A stretch of DNA of 64,000 nt from Shouchella clausii (GTDB lineage: Bacteria; Bacillota; Bacilli; Bacillales; Bacillaceae_D). The notes under the pieces were generated by a model. It did not search any database and had not been told where the DNA came from. It worked only from the letters and a program-made list of their open reading frames with translations. The stretch is from NCBI RefSeq assembly GCF_001598215.1, contig NZ_BCXJ01000001.1, forward strand, positions 434,001 through 498,000, given 5' to 3'. The translations under genes were made by a program, and so were the position numbers. How positions within the stretch are numbered: the first letter of the stretch is position 1; every line of letters begins with the position of its first letter. Of the stretch, positions 8,273 to 16,540 are shown piece by piece.

Positions 8273-9491
8273 ACAAAGGCTTTATGATCGAATAGAGTCT
8301 CTCGCCGAGATTGGGAAAACGGCAGATGGAGGGGTAACCCGGATCGCTTTTACAGAAGAGTACAAAAAAGGGTTGGATCTAATCACCTCTTGGATGGAAC
8401 AAGCTGGGATGAATGTAAGGATGGATCAAGCAGGGAATTTAATTGGGAGATTAGAAGCCGGTAGTTCGAATCTCCCAGCGCTAGCGATAGGATCGCATAT
8501 CGATTCCGTTGGCAACGGTGGTAAATTTGATGGAACCGTAGGTGTCATCGCGGGAATAGAAGTCGCTCAACATCTATATGAAGAAAATATCTCAATTAAT
8601 CGGCCGCTGGAAGTCATCGCTTTTTGCGAAGAAGAAGGTTCTCGTTTCCAATCTGGCGGAGTCTATGGAAGTCGAGCAATGGCTGGGAAGATTACCGCTG
8701 ATGATTTAGCTGTCCGTGATAAAAATGGGGTAACTAGATATGAGGTGCTCAAACAGTCAGGTTTAGACCCCGATCGTATTCAAGAAGCCGTCCGAGATCG
8801 CAATGACATTGGCCTTTACTTAGAAATGCATATCGAGCAAGGCCCGATTTTAGCTGATAAAAAGATCCCTGTCGGAATTATTACTGGAATAACAGGATTG
8901 TCGTTAACAGAAATCGTGTTTGAAGGGGAGTCAAACCATGTTGGTGCCACCCCTATGAATATGCGGAATGATGCACTGTTAGGCGCTTGTGAAGCAGCTC
9001 TCGCTGTCGAAAAAATCGTCAACCACTATGGGGGAACGGCAGTAGGAACCGCCGCGACAATGGATGTCTATCCAAGCCAGGTTAACATTATACCAGGAAA
9101 AGTTTCTACTATAGTAGATGTTCGCGATGTAGATGTGGAAAGAAGAGAAAAGATCCTCCATGATTTAGAAAAGAAAGTGCAAGATATATGCAAAAACAGA
9201 GGACTGCACTATCAATTCATCACAAAACTAAAAGCAAATCCAGCGATGGCGGCAACCCACGTATTCTCGCGAATGAAGTTGGAAAGCGAGCGATTGAATC
9301 TTAATACGTATGAGATGCCAAGTGGCGGGGGACATGATGCCCAGTTAATAGCTGAATTTACCGACATGGGAATGATCTTTGTTCGCTCTGAAAACGGCAG
9401 TCATAATCCAAAGGAGTATGCGGCTCCCGAAGACATTGCAAGTGGGACAGAGTTGCTATCCAACGTTGCTATGCATTACCTTAAAGGTTAA
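8262..9491 (+). CDS. Zn-dependent N-carbamoyl-amino-acid hydrolase / beta-ureidopropionase-like (M20)
   Basis: A 409-residue M20-family amidohydrolase. Metal and catalytic motifs are SHIDSVGNGGKFDGTVGVI (about 78-96), CEEEGSRF (about 124-131), EMHIEQGP (about 189-196) and GGGHDAQ near the C terminus. Relatives include allantoate amidohydrolase, L-N-carbamoylase and beta-ureidopropionase, which release CO2 and NH3 from N-carbamoyl compounds. Together with the next gene this gives a two-step route from a cyclic ureide to an amino acid. I prefer ATG at 8262 over TTG at 8256 because AGGAGGAG then sits seven bases upstream. Confidence 0.85.
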   Translation: MISKQRLYDRIESLAEIGKTADGGVTRIAFTEEYKKGLDLITSWMEQAGMNVRMDQAGNLIGRLEAGSSNLPALAIGSHIDSVGNGGKFDGTVGVIAGIEVAQHLYEENISINRPLEVIAFCEEEGSRFQSGGVYGSRAMAGKITADDLAVRDKNGVTRYEVLKQSGLDPDRIQEAVRDRNDIGLYLEMHIEQGPILADKKIPVGIITGITGLSLTEIVFEGESNHVGATPMNMRNDALLGACEAALAVEKIVNHYGGTAVGTAATMDVYPSQVNIIPGKVSTIVDVRDVDVERREKILHDLEKKVQDICKNRGLHYQFITKLKANPAMAATHVFSRMKLESERLNLNTYEMPSGGGHDAQLIAEFTDMGMIFVRSENGSHNPKEYAAPEDIASGTELLSNVAMHYLKG

Positions 9492-9504
9492 TGGAGATGA
9501 TCGT

Positions 9505-10890
9505 ATGGCTACAGTCATTAAAAATGGAATCATTGTTACACCTACTGATACATTTAAGTCAGATATGGCAATCGAAAAAGGAATCATTGCAAAACTATCG
9601 GACTGTATTGTTCCAACGAGTCAAGACAGCGTCATTGATGCGGAGGGAAAATACGTACTGCCAGGCGGTATAGATCCCCATGCACACTTAGCGATTTCAG
9701 GGACAGTGGATGATTTTGAGAGCGGGACGAGGGCAGCAGCATCAGGTGGCATCACATCGATCATTAATTTTACCGATCCAACACCTGACCAAGGCTCATT
9801 TTTAGACGATTTAAAGAAATGGAAACAAAAGGCAGAACATTCAATCATTGATTATGGCTTTCACTCGATTATTAATCGATGTGACGATGCCGTATTAGAC
9901 GAAATCGCTCAATTGCCGGAAAATGGAGTCACCTCCATTAAGCTGTTTATGGCTTACAGAGGAACAAACATGGTCAATGATACGGACCTGTTCCATTTAA
10001 TGAAAAAGGCTTCTGAAGCAGGAATGGTCACAAACGTCCATGCTGAGCACGGGGATATCATTGATTTGTTAATTGAAGAACAACGACGAAAAGGGAATAC
10101 CGCTCCAATCTACCATGCTTACACTCGCCCTGCCTTACTTGAGGCAGAAGCCGTCAATCGAGTCTTGACCATTGCAGAACTATTACAGGCTCCTGTCTAT
10201 ATCGTGCACGTATCCAGTAAAGAAGCATTGGTGGAAGTACAGAGGGCAAAGGAACGTGGTGTGAACGTATATGGAGAAACTTGCCCCCATTATTTATTGC
10301 TTGACGAAGACTATTTAAAACGGGATCGTCCAGAAGCGGTGAAATACATCTGTTCGCCACCTTTACGGACAAAAAAGGACCAGAGCGCATTATGGAAAGG
10401 GCTTCAAACAAGTGCCTTATCCGTGATTGGATCAGACCATGCTTCCCACCCGTATAAGAACGGGAAAACCCGAGGCATTGATGATTTCACAAAAGCGCCG
10501 AATGGATTGCCAAGCATCGAAAACATCTACCCATTGCTTTATCATTTTGGCGTCCATGAGAAAAGAATATCTCTACAAACGTTTGCTAAGGTGATTAGCT
10601 TAAATGCAGCAAAAATATTTGGGCTATACCCTAAAAAAGGAATCATCCAGGTGGGAAGTGACGCAGATTTAGTGCTACTAGACCCTAACAGGACAACGTT
10701 GATTTCCGAAAAAAGCCAGCATCAAAAAACAGAATACAACGTTTACGAAGGATTTGAAACAAAAGGGACAATCACGCACGTCTTGTCACGGGGAGACGTG
10801 ATTGTAAAAGATCATCATATAGTAGGTGAGCCGGGACGTGGCGAATTTTTACATCGAAAAAAACATACCAGTTTCGATCCCAGAGGGTGA
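9505..10890 (+). CDS. D-hydantoinase / dihydropyrimidinase
   Basis: A 461-residue cyclic amidohydrolase, the usual family length. Metal ligands are visible: PGGIDPHAHL (HxH), the lysine expected to be carboxylated in SIKLFMAYRG (about 150), NVHAEHGD, PVYIVHVSS and the final Asp in GSDHASH. It hydrolyses 5,6-dihydropyrimidines, hydantoins or related rings to N-carbamoyl acids, the substrates of the preceding gene. I chose ATG at 9505 (GGAG eight bases upstream). A frame starting inside the upstream gene is not supported. It abuts the epimerase gene. Confidence 0.88.
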   Translation: MATVIKNGIIVTPTDTFKSDMAIEKGIIAKLSDCIVPTSQDSVIDAEGKYVLPGGIDPHAHLAISGTVDDFESGTRAAASGGITSIINFTDPTPDQGSFLDDLKKWKQKAEHSIIDYGFHSIINRCDDAVLDEIAQLPENGVTSIKLFMAYRGTNMVNDTDLFHLMKKASEAGMVTNVHAEHGDIIDLLIEEQRRKGNTAPIYHAYTRPALLEAEAVNRVLTIAELLQAPVYIVHVSSKEALVEVQRAKERGVNVYGETCPHYLLLDEDYLKRDRPEAVKYICSPPLRTKKDQSALWKGLQTSALSVIGSDHASHPYKNGKTRGIDDFTKAPNGLPSIENIYPLLYHFGVHEKRISLQTFAKVISLNAAKIFGLYPKKGIIQVGSDADLVLLDPNRTTLISEKSQHQKTEYNVYEGFETKGTITHVLSRGDVIVKDHHIVGEPGRGEFLHRKKHTSFDPRG

Positions 10891-10895
10891 TCAAC

Positions 10896-11795
10896 ATGAA
10901 TGTGCTAATCACAGGAAGTTCTGGATTAATAGGCCAGCACTTGGCATCTTTACTCACTGAAAAAAAGATCCGTGCAGTTGGGTACGACAGAAATCCTCCA
11001 GAGGCAAAGGAAGGCAACTATCTATTTGAACAAGGCGAACTAGAAGACTTTCCTCGTTTAGCGGCGGTTATTAAAAAGCATCACATTGATGCGATTGTCC
11101 ACGGAGGGGGCATTTCTCATCCGCTCGTAGGAAGCAGGTCGCCAAACCAAGTGGTGCAGACCAATATAGTTGGAACAAATTATATCTATGAGGCCGCGAA
11201 CATATTTAAAGTGAAAACCGTGATCTATTTAAGTTCAGCGGCCGTTTATGGCGATAACAACACCGCTTCTTTACTGGAAGATATAAAGCCTACCCCTACG
11301 TCAATTTACGGGGTATCTAAAATAGCCGGGGAATATTTAGCGCAACTGTTTGCGAAGCAATTTGGGCTGGAAATCATCACATTAAGATTCCCTTTTGTTT
11401 ATGGGCCCGGTCGGAGGATGCCAGATCCCATCAATGACCTCATTATCAAAGCGAAAAATGGGGAAAACATCACAGTAGATGGGATGGACCAGCAGCTAGA
11501 ATTTATCTATGTGAAAGATGCGGTCAGGGCGATCTGGCTTGCATTAAAGGCTGAACACATTCGGGGAGAGGTAGTGAACATCGGGACGGGACAGCTGACG
11601 CCGATTAGAGAAATCGCTGCCAATGTCCACGAGATGTTTCCTAATGTGACCATGAAAGAAGGGCATGGAAGGTTGGAGTACGATGAAATGGGGGCGCTTG
11701 ATTGCTCTAAAGCAAAGCGAATACTCGGGTTCGAACCTCTTTATTCTTTAAAAAGCGGAATGCTTGAATACGCAAAGTGGATAATTAATCAATAA
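10896..11795 (+). CDS. NAD-dependent epimerase/dehydratase family protein
   Basis: A 299-residue extended SDR. The cofactor motif TGSSGLIGQHLASLL is at about 6-20, HGGGIS at about 70 and the catalytic pair in YGVSKIAGE (about 138-146). C-terminal regions match UDP-sugar epimerase-like enzymes (NIGTGQLTPIREIAANV). Start is ATG at 10896 with GAGGGTGATC directly upstream; the in-frame GTG at 10887 overlaps that site. As last gene of a ureide operon its role is unclear. It could process a sugar-like or hydroxy-acid part of the real substrate, hinting that the natural compound is not a plain pyrimidine. Confidence 0.75.
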   Translation: MNVLITGSSGLIGQHLASLLTEKKIRAVGYDRNPPEAKEGNYLFEQGELEDFPRLAAVIKKHHIDAIVHGGGISHPLVGSRSPNQVVQTNIVGTNYIYEAANIFKVKTVIYLSSAAVYGDNNTASLLEDIKPTPTSIYGVSKIAGEYLAQLFAKQFGLEIITLRFPFVYGPGRRMPDPINDLIIKAKNGENITVDGMDQQLEFIYVKDAVRAIWLALKAEHIRGEVVNIGTGQLTPIREIAANVHEMFPNVTMKEGHGRLEYDEMGALDCSKAKRILGFEPLYSLKSGMLEYAKWIINQ

Positions 11796-11843
11796 AAAGC
11801 AAGGAAAAAGCTAGCGGCAAAGGCGGTCATATTATACAGCCTG

Positions 11844-11880
11844 AAGGCTCCTCCAATCATGTTGAGGAGCCTTTGTCGTT
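11844..11880 (+). terminator. Terminator of the ureide operon
   Basis: Perfect 10-bp stem AAGGCTCCTC / GAGGAGCCTT followed by a T-rich stretch. Confidence 0.75.
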
Positions 11881-11884
11881 TTCA

Positions 11885-12133
11885 CAATGTTCATCGTCCA
11901 TACCTCGGAATCGATACAGTCCATCTTTCTGGTGAAGGCTTTGAGAGCTTCGTCAAAGTTGGAGAAAAGGTCACAGCTGGCCAAAAACGATTGTCTTTTG
12001 ACTTAAACCTCATAAAGACTAAATCTGCGATCACGCCACTATCATTACAAATATGGACAAAGTGGCAGGCCTTCAGTACAATTACGGGATCGCTACGACA
12101 GACACGACTGTTTTAGTTGTACATGTAAAGTAA
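11885..12133 (+). pseudogene. Decayed PTS EIIA (glucose/beta-glucoside type) domain
   Basis: Conceptual translation in three frames gives a recognisable EIIA-Glc-like domain: FIVHT, then after a frame change GIDTVHLSGEGFESFVKVGE and KVTAGQ, LSFDLNLIKTKSAITP, and after a second frame change ITNMDKVAG with a C-terminal TTVLVVHVK and stop at 12133. In intact family members the phosphorylated His lies in HxGIDTV; here the frameshift falls close to it. At least two frameshifts and no upstream EIIBC domain show that this is a dead C-terminal remnant of a PTS permease. Confidence 0.8.
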
Positions 12134-12194
12134 CAGTATAGGAAGCGCTCAACGACTTGTGAGATCCAATGGAACTTAGTAACAACAGGAGGTA

Positions 12195-12231
12195 AATCGG
12201 GAGAACCGCTGCAAAGGGTCTCCCGATTTTA
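12195..12231 (+). terminator. Hairpin terminator, AAATCGGGAGA/TCTCCCGATTT
   Basis: A perfect 11-bp stem with TTTTATG on the plus strand. It lies past the dead EIIA gene and may have been its terminator. The minus strand has no T run after the stem, so it is unlikely to serve the convergent symporter gene. Confidence 0.55.
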
Positions 12232-12294
12232 TGTTTCAAGACGCTTTAAGGCACTTCCATTTCATTTTGCGAAAAGAACGAAAGGCGAGTGGGC

Positions 12295-13758
12295 TTAACT
12301 AGCATTTTTTTCTGGCCCTTTCTCAGGTTGGTACGTCTCCCAGAATGTCGCGTGTTTAATGCCCAACTTCCTAGGATCGAAAACAGGGTCAAGCCCTTGT
12401 TTTTTCTGGGTTTCGTAATCCTTTAGGGCGATCATCGCCGGCTTGGCGAGCAGGACGATGGCAATGACGTTGATCCATACCATTAAACCGAGGCCAATGT
12501 CGCCGAGTAGCCATGCATTTGCAGCTGTTCGGTTGGCGCCGTAATACGTAGTTCCAAGCAAAAGCAACTTAATGACAGCCATTGGCCAGGCGGCATTGCG
12601 TCCGCGCATCAAATAGGCAATGTTTGTTTCAGCAATATAGTAGTAGGCCATAATCGTTGTAAAAGCGAAAAATAGAAGGGCAATCGCGACAAATCCCGTT
12701 CCAAAAGCAGGGAAAACATAGTTGATCGCTTCCTGTGTAAATTGAGGCCCAGCCTCAACGCCAGGAATCGCTTCAAATAAATGCGTCCCCTCTTCAGGCC
12801 CTTGTGTATTGTACATACCTGTAAATAGGATCATGAATGCGGTTGCTGAACAAACAAGCAATGTGTCAATGTATACAGAGGCAGCTTGCACCAATCCTTG
12901 CTTAGCTGGGTGTGACACTTCGGCCGCCGCCGCAGGGTGTGGGCCAGTGCCTTGGCCAGCCTCATTGGAGTAAATGCCGCGCATGACGCCCCAAGAAATA
13001 GCGCTGCCAAGCAAGCCGCCAAAGAGAGAGTCCATCCCGAACGCGCTGCGAAAGATGAAGGCAATCGTTTCCGGTACAGCTGAAATGTTCATAAAAATAA
13101 TGATGGCTGCCATAATCATGTAGCCAATCGCCATGAACGGCACGATAAAGGCGGCGGTGGTCGCGATCCATTTAATCCCACCAAAAATAATCAGCCCTAA
13201 AACCAAGACAAGAAACAGCCCTGTTGCCCAAGTTGGTATACTAAAGGCATTGTTGACAGCTGCGGCAATCGAATTGGACTGGACGCCAGGCATAAGCACA
13301 GACATCGCTACAAGGGCAGCGACTGCAAACAGAATCGCAAACCATTTTACGCCTAATCCTTTTTCAATATAGTAAGCAGGTCCACCTCGGTATTGGCCGT
13401 TTTGTTTGTCTTTATAAATTTGCGCAAGCGTCGATTCAATAAACGCGCTGGAAGCACCCAGAAAGGCAATGGCCCACATCCAAAATACAGCCCCTGGCCC
13501 GCCAAAATAAATCGCTGATGCGACGCCCGCAATGTTCCCCGTTCCAACACGGCCCGCCAAAGCGACTGATAATGCTTGGAAGGAGGAAACGCCGGCATCT
13601 GACTTTTTGCCAGTAAACATGAGTGTAAACATATTTTTTAGATGGCGGATTTGCAGGAATCTTGTTAGTAATGAAAAAACCAATCCAACTGCTAATAATG
13701 TGTAAACGACTGGCGAGCTCCACAGAACATTATTAATAGACTCTAAGATTGCGCTCAC
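12295..13758 (-). CDS. Sodium:alanine/glycine symporter (AGCS family, AlsT-like)
   Basis: A 487-residue membrane protein with about eleven hydrophobic segments. Family marks are ALAGRVGTGNIAGVASAIYF (about 67-86), GPGAVFWMWAIAFLGA, YRGGPAYYIEKGLG (about 123-136) and SNEAGQGTGPHPAAAAEVSH (about 266-285), the last a signature of AGCS transporters. It takes up alanine or glycine with Na+, in keeping with the sodium-driven transport of alkaliphiles. GTG start seven bases after GGAGGA. It stands alone, with about 250 bases to the divergent SDR gene. Confidence 0.88.
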   Translation of the reverse strand: MSAILESINNVLWSSPVVYTLLAVGLVFSLLTRFLQIRHLKNMFTLMFTGKKSDAGVSSFQALSVALAGRVGTGNIAGVASAIYFGGPGAVFWMWAIAFLGASSAFIESTLAQIYKDKQNGQYRGGPAYYIEKGLGVKWFAILFAVAALVAMSVLMPGVQSNSIAAAVNNAFSIPTWATGLFLVLVLGLIIFGGIKWIATTAAFIVPFMAIGYMIMAAIIIFMNISAVPETIAFIFRSAFGMDSLFGGLLGSAISWGVMRGIYSNEAGQGTGPHPAAAAEVSHPAKQGLVQAASVYIDTLLVCSATAFMILFTGMYNTQGPEEGTHLFEAIPGVEAGPQFTQEAINYVFPAFGTGFVAIALLFFAFTTIMAYYYIAETNIAYLMRGRNAAWPMAVIKLLLLGTTYYGANRTAANAWLLGDIGLGLMVWINVIAIVLLAKPAMIALKDYETQKKQGLDPVFDPRKLGIKHATFWETYQPEKGPEKNAS

Positions 13759-14007
13759 TGTCCGTCCTCCTTAAATGATTATTTGAAATTCCACGAATTC
13801 ATTGGATTTTAATCTGATGGTCGGCTCCTTTCTTGGTTCAACTAAGTTATTTTCTTATAATAAACGGTATTGGCAAAGATGAAAAGAAGATCATTGCAAA
13901 TTTTATGATTTTATTGGAAGATTTTCTGTCATCGTTAAAGCCGTTTACGCATCGTCCTTATTTGTTTTGGAAAGGATAAGAGTACTGATCCAAACAGGAG
14001 GTTGCTT

Positions 14008-14751
14008 ATGGTTGAACTAACCAACAAGATTGTCATTATTACCGGAGGGGCGTCTGGCATTGGACGGGCAGCGGTCGATGCGTTTTTGGCAAAAGGCGCA
14101 AAAGTGGTGATTGCTGATTTTAATAAGGAGACGGGAGAGGCTGCTGTTAAGGAATTAACCAATGCAGGCAAACAAGTTCTATTTGTGCAAACCGATGTCT
14201 CAAGCGAACAATCGGTGCAAAACATGGTCGCTGAAACGGTGAACGCCTATGGGCGCATCGATATTCTTATAAACAATGCTGGTTTCGGAACAATGAGCCC
14301 GTCTCATGAAAGGACATATGAAGATTACGAAAAGATTGTGAACGTATGCCAAGACGGCGTTTTTTTAGGATCGAAGCACGCGATTAAAGAAATGATCCAA
14401 ACAGGCGGTGGCTGTATCATCAACACGTCGTCGGTACTCGGATCAGTCGCTCAAGCTGAGGCGCTGCCTTACAACGCTGCAAAAGGGGCAGTCAATACAA
14501 TGACAAAATCGTTGGCAGTTGAATATGCAGACAAACAGATACGCGTCAACGCCGTAGCTCCTGGGTTTGTAGAGACAGCCGCCGTAAATAAGGAAGCGCT
14601 TGGCGACTTTTATGATGGCCTTGTCGCTAAACATCCAATAGGGCGGTTAGGAAAACCGGAAGACATTGCCCATGCAATGGTTTTTCTTGCCGAGAATGAA
14701 TTTGTCACAGGTACAATTCTAACCGTTGATGGCGGCTATACCGCTTTATAA
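14008..14751 (+). CDS. SDR family oxidoreductase
   Basis: A 247-residue classical SDR: TGGASGIGRAAVDAF (about 10-24), NNAGFG (about 88-93), Ser in NTSSVLGSV, catalytic YNAAKGA (about 153-159), and a C-terminal GTILTVDGGYTAL typical of the FabG/glucose-dehydrogenase group. The ATG at 14008 is preceded by AGGAGG; an upstream in-frame TTG overlaps that site. Cofactor preference may be NAD, given Asp after beta-2 (VIADFNK). Substrate unknown. Monocistronic, with a strong terminator. Confidence 0.82.
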   Translation: MVELTNKIVIITGGASGIGRAAVDAFLAKGAKVVIADFNKETGEAAVKELTNAGKQVLFVQTDVSSEQSVQNMVAETVNAYGRIDILINNAGFGTMSPSHERTYEDYEKIVNVCQDGVFLGSKHAIKEMIQTGGGCIINTSSVLGSVAQAEALPYNAAKGAVNTMTKSLAVEYADKQIRVNAVAPGFVETAAVNKEALGDFYDGLVAKHPIGRLGKPEDIAHAMVFLAENEFVTGTILTVDGGYTAL

Positions 14752-14762
14752 GTATAAGAGAG

Positions 14763-14812
14763 AAACACCCTAAAGACAGCTTTAATGAGAGGCTACTTTA
14801 GGGTGTTTTTTT
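14763..14812 (+). terminator. Strong terminator after the SDR gene
   Basis: 13-bp perfect stem AAACACCCTAAAG / CTTTAGGGTGTTT followed by more T. Confidence 0.85.
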
Positions 14813-14898
14813 GGCGGTCAAAAAACTACGCCAGACTATTTCACATTAGCCCCTTATTATATAAGGTTAATTATTGTAATCATTTCAAGAGGGGAGAA

Positions 14899-15036
14899 AT
14901 GAGACGCATACTAAAAATAAGTAAAATACTAGGTCTAATGACATGGTTTCTATTTTCCGATTGGTTTGCGCCCGGGAATATCGTACTGTTCAAAAGGCTA
15001 CGCAAGTGCGTTAGACTAAAAGAAGGAAATGTTTAG
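14899..15036 (+). CDS. Possible small basic hydrophobic peptide (45 aa)
   Basis: An ATG at 14899 sits three bases after GAGGGGAG and opens a 45-codon frame (MRRILKISKILGLMTWFLF and onward). It has one hydrophobic segment and several basic residues. No family is recognised. It lies just upstream of the PH-domain membrane protein gene. Short length makes it uncertain. Confidence 0.3.
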   Translation: MRRILKISKILGLMTWFLFSDWFAPGNIVLFKRLRKCVRLKEGNV

Positions 15037-15083
15037 CAAAATAGACGGTTGTTGATAGAAAAATGGGAAAAGGAGTTCAACCT

Positions 15084-15554
15084 ATGCGCTACTACTCAAA
15101 ACGGGATTGGGCAATGAAAGCCATTATTGCCGCTGTTTGGCTAATCGGGATTGCAGTGCTCTTTTTTATGTACACAGACGATTCAGCAACATTCTTAATG
15201 ATTTATGTATTTGGCCCAATGTTGGTATTCGGCCTTGTCTTAGTAACCGCATCAATCACGAATATGTATTATGAACTGCAAGAAGAAGGCTTGTATGTGA
15301 AAGCCGGTTTTTACTCTTATTTCTTTCCATATGAAACAATGGAAAGCATTCATCCGGCAAAAGGATTTTCCATGGTCGGGGTCAAGGCAGGACTCGCTGT
15401 AACAACGGGCGTCGCCATCAAAGTCAACGACGGCAGAGAGTTCGTCCGAATTTCTCCAGACAACGAAGCTTCATTCCGCGCCGAGCTGATGGAAAAAGCG
15501 CCCCACGTAAAGGAAGTCGATGAAGCCATTTCGCAAAGGGAGGATAAAGCATGA
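15084..15554 (+). CDS. PH-domain membrane protein
   Basis: A 156-residue protein with two transmembrane segments near the N terminus (about 11-30 and 37-58) followed by a bacterial pleckstrin-homology-like domain (YYELQEEGLYVKAGFYSYFF, then PYETMESIHPAKG). The start at 15084 follows AAAGGAGTTCAA; a start 21 bases upstream overlaps that site. Such proteins are common in Firmicutes and lack a defined biochemical role. Just after its stop, 15551-15644 shows a small scrap (DAYVVEPGTHLHVMDLSTVN in one frame) that could be the frameshifted tail of a former neighbour. Confidence 0.7.
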   Translation: MRYYSKRDWAMKAIIAAVWLIGIAVLFFMYTDDSATFLMIYVFGPMLVFGLVLVTASITNMYYELQEEGLYVKAGFYSYFFPYETMESIHPAKGFSMVGVKAGLAVTTGVAIKVNDGREFVRISPDNEASFRAELMEKAPHVKEVDEAISQREDKA

Positions 15555-15644
15555 GCGGAGAAATCTATTTACATCCGACGCGTATGTAGTCGAGCCGGGC
15601 ACACATTTACATGTAATGGATCTATCAACAGTAAATAAGAAATA
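15551..15644 (+). pseudogene. Possible frameshifted gene tail
   Basis: An ATG overlapping the PH-protein stop opens MSGEIYLHPTRM and ends. Another frame over the same bases reads LFTSDAYVVEPGTHLHVMDL and then STVNKK before a stop. The second reading looks like a protein C terminus, so this may be what remains of a deleted downstream gene. Family not recognised. Confidence 0.3.
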
Positions 15645-15712
15645 AGGTATTAAATGATGTGCGACTAAATTATTGGAACGATAAATGGAACTTACGGGAA
15701 AAAGCGAACTAA

Positions 15713-15741
15713 TTGACTCCATAGTCAAGAATGGATATGAT
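15713..15741 (+). promoter_or_regulatory. tetR promoter with 16-bp palindromic operator
   Basis: TTGACTCCATAGTCAA (15713-15728) is a dyad with 6-bp perfect arms. Its first half is also a -35 box. A TATGAT -10 box lies at 15736-15741 with a 17-base spacer. The predicted transcription start coincides with the ATG at 15748. A copy of the palindrome lies before the flavin oxidoreductase gene at 16410-16425. Confidence 0.75.
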
Positions 15742-15747
15742 ACCCCC

Positions 15748-16356
15748 ATGAGCAGACCAAGAGAATTTGATGTTGATCGTGCGTTGCGCCAGTCCATGGA
15801 AGTATTTTGGACGAAAGGGTTTAAAGCGACTTCCTATGATGACTTGACTAGCACGACGCAAGTGAAGAAACAAAGTTTGTATTGTGTCTTTAAGAATAAG
15901 CGGGAGTTGTTTTTACGTGCATTGATGCTTTACCGGAAACAGAGCATAGCTATGCTGGAGGAATTGGCCTCCCAGGAGGGGTCTCCTTTGAAAAAATTGG
16001 AAGCCATATGCGAGGCTACGCTCTGTCAAAACGACGAAACGATGAGCCGAGGCTGCCTCATCGTCAATTCAGCCCTTGAATTTGGAACCGACGACGAGGA
16101 AGTCAACCGTGAGGTCGCATTGATGTTTAACCAGGTCGGACGTGTGCTCGAGAAGGTTATTCGCAGCGGCCAGGAACAGCATTTGATTACGTCCCGCCTT
16201 ACAAGCAAAGAGCTTGCCCTTCACCTGAACAACGCTCTTAGCGGAGCGAAGATTATGGAAAAATCAGGCGCTCCCCGAGAGCAGATCGCAGTGGTATTGC
16301 GTACAGCTATTGCGCTTATGAGGCCAGAGAATGATGGGCTTGTGAGTGATAGATAA
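15748..16356 (+). CDS. TetR/AcrR family repressor
   Basis: A 202-residue TetR protein. The N-terminal DNA-binding domain reads MSRPREFDVDRALRQSMEVF, then WTKGFKATSYDDLTSTTQVK and KQSLYCVFKNKRELF; the C-terminal domain has a C-rich stretch TLCQNDETMSRGCLIV (about 92-107). The start at 15748 lacks a ribosome site, but the promoter is placed so that transcription would begin at the ATG, suggesting a leaderless message. It probably represses itself and the downstream OYE gene through the shared palindrome. NemR, which controls an OYE enzyme in E. coli, is a functional analogue and senses electrophiles through Cys; the Cys residues here make that a fair guess. Confidence 0.82.
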   Translation: MSRPREFDVDRALRQSMEVFWTKGFKATSYDDLTSTTQVKKQSLYCVFKNKRELFLRALMLYRKQSIAMLEELASQEGSPLKKLEAICEATLCQNDETMSRGCLIVNSALEFGTDDEEVNREVALMFNQVGRVLEKVIRSGQEQHLITSRLTSKELALHLNNALSGAKIMEKSGAPREQIAVVLRTAIALMRPENDGLVSDR

Positions 16357-16358
16357 CT

Positions 16359-16400
16359 ACATGCATGTATGGTCCATTAAATGCGTGCATGTCTTTTTTT
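16359..16400 (+). terminator. Terminator after tetR
   Basis: Arms ACATGCATG and CGTGCATGT (one wobble pair) followed by eight T. It separates tetR from the OYE gene. Confidence 0.75.
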
Positions 16401-16409
16401 AAAAAATTA

Positions 16410-16425
16410 TTGACTGCATAGTCAA
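16410..16425 (+). promoter_or_regulatory. Second copy of the TTGACTnCATAGTCAA operator
   Basis: TTGACTGCATAGTCAA differs from the tetR site by one central base. It lies 116 bases before the OYE start and again provides a -35-like TTGACT. A lone half site TTGACT recurs at 16503-16508. Confidence 0.75.
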
Positions 16426-16540
16426 GAAAAGGGTGTATGGAAAAACCTGCAAGGGGGTGATACTTAAAAGCATAGAGCGCATTAAATGTTTTAATGATTT
16501 TCTTGACTGTTCACATACAAAATGAAACCTGGAGGTTGTT

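Noticed and set aside
12831-13723. Several frames antisense or out of frame within the AGCS symporter
   Set aside because: The symporter frame is full length with clear signatures; the others are shadows.
14785-14898. N-terminal extension of the 45-residue small frame (83 codons in total)
   Set aside because: The extension starts inside the SDR terminator hairpin; only the inner ATG has a ribosome site.
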